64,000 nucleotides of DNA from Leptospira wolbachii serovar Codice str. CDC (GTDB lineage: Bacteria > Spirochaetota > Leptospiria > Leptospirales > Leptospiraceae): NCBI RefSeq assembly GCF_000332515.2, contig NZ_AOGZ02000014.1, positions 884,001 through 948,000 of the forward strand. Reading direction: 5' to 3'. The notes beneath the pieces are model-generated. The model searched no databases. It had not been told where the DNA came from and was given only the letters and a program-made list of their open reading frames with translations. This document shows, one piece after another, positions 61,686 through 64,000 of the stretch. How positions within the stretch are numbered: position 1 is the first letter of the stretch; each line of letters begins with the position of its first letter. Position numbers and translations under genes: made by a program.

Positions 61686-64000
61686 TCTTCGATCATTGCA
61701 GATGTATAAAGTTTATACCCAATCCAAAAGCGATCATCGATTGCAGAGTTTCTCGCTGCTTCTTTTCCTTCTACCAAACGAACATGTAAAGGTTTTGGTA
61801 AATCATAGCCTTGCAAAAATTGTTTCAAAAAGAATAAATTATGAACCCCTGTTTGAACTCCAGAGTGTAACACGAAGAGTCCAGTGTTCTCCCTTGCTAG
61901 ATAATAGGCTACTCCGCTAAAATCATTGGTATATTGAGCCGAATTGCCGATCCTTTGGTTTGCATAAATTTTGGTAGTATTTACACCCTTACTTGCTGCA
62001 TCAAATAAAGGAACCTCTGAACTACATAAATAATTATTTTGACACCATCCAATTTCCGTAAAATCAACATTAAACGGCGCATAACCATCTTTTTTTCCAT
62101 TCGTTTCCCAAACCATGAGACCTGCATTTATTTCGTTTTCCAATGAAGAATTCCAACCCACTACGGAAACATCTGGTTTTTTAGGTGTTATCGAATTAAA
62201 CTTTAAAGCAGGATTCGAAAGAAAATCGGAAACAGAAGCTACCGAATAGTATTCCGTATCTGGTAAAACAATAGGAACAACCGCATGTAAACCTGAGCTA
62301 TAAATATAATGTCTATTTGTTTTATTTAATCTGAAACTAGTTCGGTATTTATCGGCTAGCGACTCTCTCAAAATTACTTCTTGGCTACCTGATTCTGCAG
62401 AACGGAAGTATTTCACAGACTCTCTATAAATGGATTTATTATCAGAAAACATCTCTCGACCCAGCGACTTCCCAGAAGCAAAACTTAATAAATATGTTTT
62501 TTTTCCAAGATCAAATAGACCGTGAAATTCCTGTTTACCAACCATCTTCTTTTTCAATCGATCTGAATAAATTTCAAAATTGGGAATATGTTTCACATAT
62601 AGTTCGTTATTTGAAAATCGACTGGAAGTAAAACGAAAGATTTCCCTTGCAACTGCTAAGTCAAAAAAACTCTCGGAACTATTCTTTTCCAAGCTCTGTT
62701 GCAAAAGAAAATGGAACAGAAACTCATACTCTTCCCGAAGTTCTGGACTCAAGAACTCTCCGCGGTATTTTTTATTAAATTCATTCAAAAGCGAAATATA
62801 TTCATCCGGTTTTTTGGACTTAGCTATCTGAAAGAATTTTAAAAACGGATTTGAAAGAGATGCAGTCGAAGATTGATTTTTAAGATAATCGCGCTTCCAT
62901 TTAAAATCATTCCATCTTTCCTGCCAAAAGCGATTCCCGTCACCTAACTCTTTGTCCATGGATTGTATTTTTGACACTAATGAATCTGCCATTTCCCATT
63001 CCCCGCGAAGTAACAATGCTTTTGCGAGTTCCAATCTAAAGAATAAAGTGCGGTAATTACGTCCCTCTTTCAATTCTTCAGAAACCAAAAGTTCAATCAA
63101 AGAATTTACTTCTTGGTTTTTTTGAAAAGGAACAGAACTCAATAGTAAATGAAAGAACAATGTCCGATTTAAGTGAGATAGTTTTGTAAGCACCGACTCA
63201 CCACTTGTCAAGTATTCAGGAGTTAATGACATTGACTCAAAGTAACCAGTTTGGAGTTGCTCTTTCCAGGCGGAGTACAATCTCAATCGATAGGAATCAT
63301 AAATAGAATCCGAATACCCAAATTTCGTAAAATCGCGCGAAAGCACTTTATCATCGAAATTTTTCCAATCTTTTTTAAACCCATAATTGTATGCAGAAGT
63401 AGAGGTAAGTGGCGTTAAGTAAATCTCCTTATCACCTAATAAAAATCCTTTATGAAAGTACAATTCCAAAACACGATTTTTAACGACAGTTTTCTCTTTC
63501 GGAGTTTTTGCGAGTCGAGTGAGTTTATTTGTTTCCGCTTCTGCTTCATAAAACAAATAATTCTGAATGTACAAAGAACCCAATCGATATGCTTGCAAAA
63601 AAGGATCTTCCTTTGTTTCCACTTTGGATCGGAGATCGTTTTTTGCGGCGATATCTTTTACATTTCCATTACGTAGTTGGAAATAAAAATCCAATGCACC
63701 TAAATAAGAATCTCCATCGTCGCCGATAAAATCAGAAGAATTATATTTACAATCCTCTCTGTCCTTTGAAGAAAGACAGGAAACCAAATACTCATAACGG
63801 ATTTGATTTTGAAAAGAAGACTTCGCATACTTTGTCCAAAGCGGTTTAAAAATAGATTTCCGTGGAACATTTGGGAATATTTCCGTTTTTAACTTTGCTA
63901 ACTTCAACTCAAGGGCTGGCAATGGATCATCTTCATCATCTAACAAAGTCGATGCTGTATAATAATTTTCGTATGCATCTATAAATTCTTTGGATTTTTC
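61682..64000 (-). CDS. Large TPR-like protein with degenerate CHAT-like C-terminus, 5' end outside window
   Basis: At least 772 residues; the frame stays open to the right edge, so the start is beyond the window and an internal TTG at 63946 is not the real start. The N-terminal two thirds are helical repeats of TPR type (RTLFFRLELAKALLLRGEWE and similar). The last ~250 residues look like a CHAT (caspase HetF-associated) domain: HAVVPIVLPDTEYYSVASVS, a region GLMVWETNGKKDGY where active CHAT has HxATHG, and an end LFFLKQFLQGYDL, then DDRFWIGYKLYTSA. The catalytic His and Cys appear to be replaced. Function unknown. Confidence 0.6.
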   Translation of the reverse strand, partial: EKSKEFIDAYENYYTASTLLDDEDDPLPALELKLAKLKTEIFPNVPRKSIFKPLWTKYAKSSFQNQIRYEYLVSCLSSKDREDCKYNSSDFIGDDGDSYLGALDFYFQLRNGNVKDIAAKNDLRSKVETKEDPFLQAYRLGSLYIQNYLFYEAEAETNKLTRLAKTPKEKTVVKNRVLELYFHKGFLLGDKEIYLTPLTSTSAYNYGFKKDWKNFDDKVLSRDFTKFGYSDSIYDSYRLRLYSAWKEQLQTGYFESMSLTPEYLTSGESVLTKLSHLNRTLFFHLLLSSVPFQKNQEVNSLIELLVSEELKEGRNYRTLFFRLELAKALLLRGEWEMADSLVSKIQSMDKELGDGNRFWQERWNDFKWKRDYLKNQSSTASLSNPFLKFFQIAKSKKPDEYISLLNEFNKKYRGEFLSPELREEYEFLFHFLLQQSLEKNSSESFFDLAVAREIFRFTSSRFSNNELYVKHIPNFEIYSDRLKKKMVGKQEFHGLFDLGKKTYLLSFASGKSLGREMFSDNKSIYRESVKYFRSAESGSQEVILRESLADKYRTSFRLNKTNRHYIYSSGLHAVVPIVLPDTEYYSVASVSDFLSNPALKFNSITPKKPDVSVVGWNSSLENEINAGLMVWETNGKKDGYAPFNVDFTEIGWCQNNYLCSSEVPLFDAASKGVNTTKIYANQRIGNSAQYTNDFSGVAYYLARENTGLFVLHSGVQTGVHNLFFLKQFLQGYDLPKPLHVRLVEGKEAARNSAIDDRFWIGYKLYTSAMIED

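Overview
This window reads as chromosomal DNA of a Leptospira species, most likely a saprophytic one; the genus is inferred from gene content, not from a search. The support is: lipoproteins with loose spirochaete lipoboxes (FSC, VSC, FQNC, FWAC), a DUF1554 lipoprotein, the spirochaetal periplasmic-flagellum protein FlbB next to FliJ, AT-rich codon use, frequent TTG and GTG starts, and housekeeping operons broken up in the leptospiral way. I see no tRNA, rRNA, CRISPR array, insertion sequence or prophage. The region is dense core genome with genes that touch or overlap.

Layout. 1-6.5 kb: envelope genes (a partial GDSL lipoprotein esterase, a beta-barrel protein, an OmpA-like lipoprotein, a large DUF1554 lipoprotein) and a DUF3095 cyclase-like protein. 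6.5-13 kb: a family 3 glycosidase, a membrane protein with a degenerate PilZ-like region, murA with Asp in place of the fosfomycin-target Cys, a 4Fe-4S protein, a small zinc-finger protein and a lipoprotein. 13-19 kb: fliI, then fliJ-flbB, separated by a convergent gene for a 1048-residue sensor kinase/receiver/PP2C phosphatase. 19-27 kb (minus strand): flhF, flhG, a small membrane protein, fliA, fapA, a 96-residue protein, a SwrB-like protein, remA and gmk, a motility-regulation block recalling the end of the Bacillus fla/che operon.

27-32.5 kb: a naturally split MnmC (methyltransferase gene followed by FAD oxidase gene), lpxK, hisE, a thioredoxin/TPR protein and ugd. 32.5-36.7 kb: a wzt/wzm polysaccharide ABC exporter headed by a 71-residue ORF, and an outer-membrane protein. 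36.6-44.3 kb: a minus-strand run with a secreted protein, a HEAT-repeat protein, a lone receiver, glycogen phosphorylase, a DUF192 lipoprotein, an enoyl-CoA hydratase, a membrane PP2C phosphatase and a small secreted protein. 44.3-46.6 kb: a lipoprotein metallopeptidase and an outer-membrane protein.

46.6-56.3 kb: a complete-looking chemosensory operon with a recognisable sigma-70 promoter: MCP, CheW, CheA, CheB, a pseudo-receiver/ATPase protein, two tandem CheY-like receivers and a PAS sensor kinase. It has no cheR or cheD. Its CheA lacks a recognisable P2 domain and instead carries four evenly spaced EFGLF motifs. 56.3-64 kb: purM, murI, an aminotransferase, an HtrA-type protease, a PF10023-like lipoprotein peptidase, and the 3' part of a large protein whose C-terminus resembles a degenerate CHAT (caspase-like) domain.

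Themes: motility and chemotaxis (FlhF/FlhG/FliA control, FliI/FliJ export, FlbB collar, Che operon), phosphatase- and kinase-based signalling (two SpoIIE-type PP2C proteins), and envelope building (MurA, MurI, LpxK, Wzm/Wzt, Ugd, OmpA-like). The items most worth following are the CheA motif array with its divergent kinase partners, the motility/RemA regulatory block, the MurA active-site change, and the short ORFs with strong ribosome binding sites.
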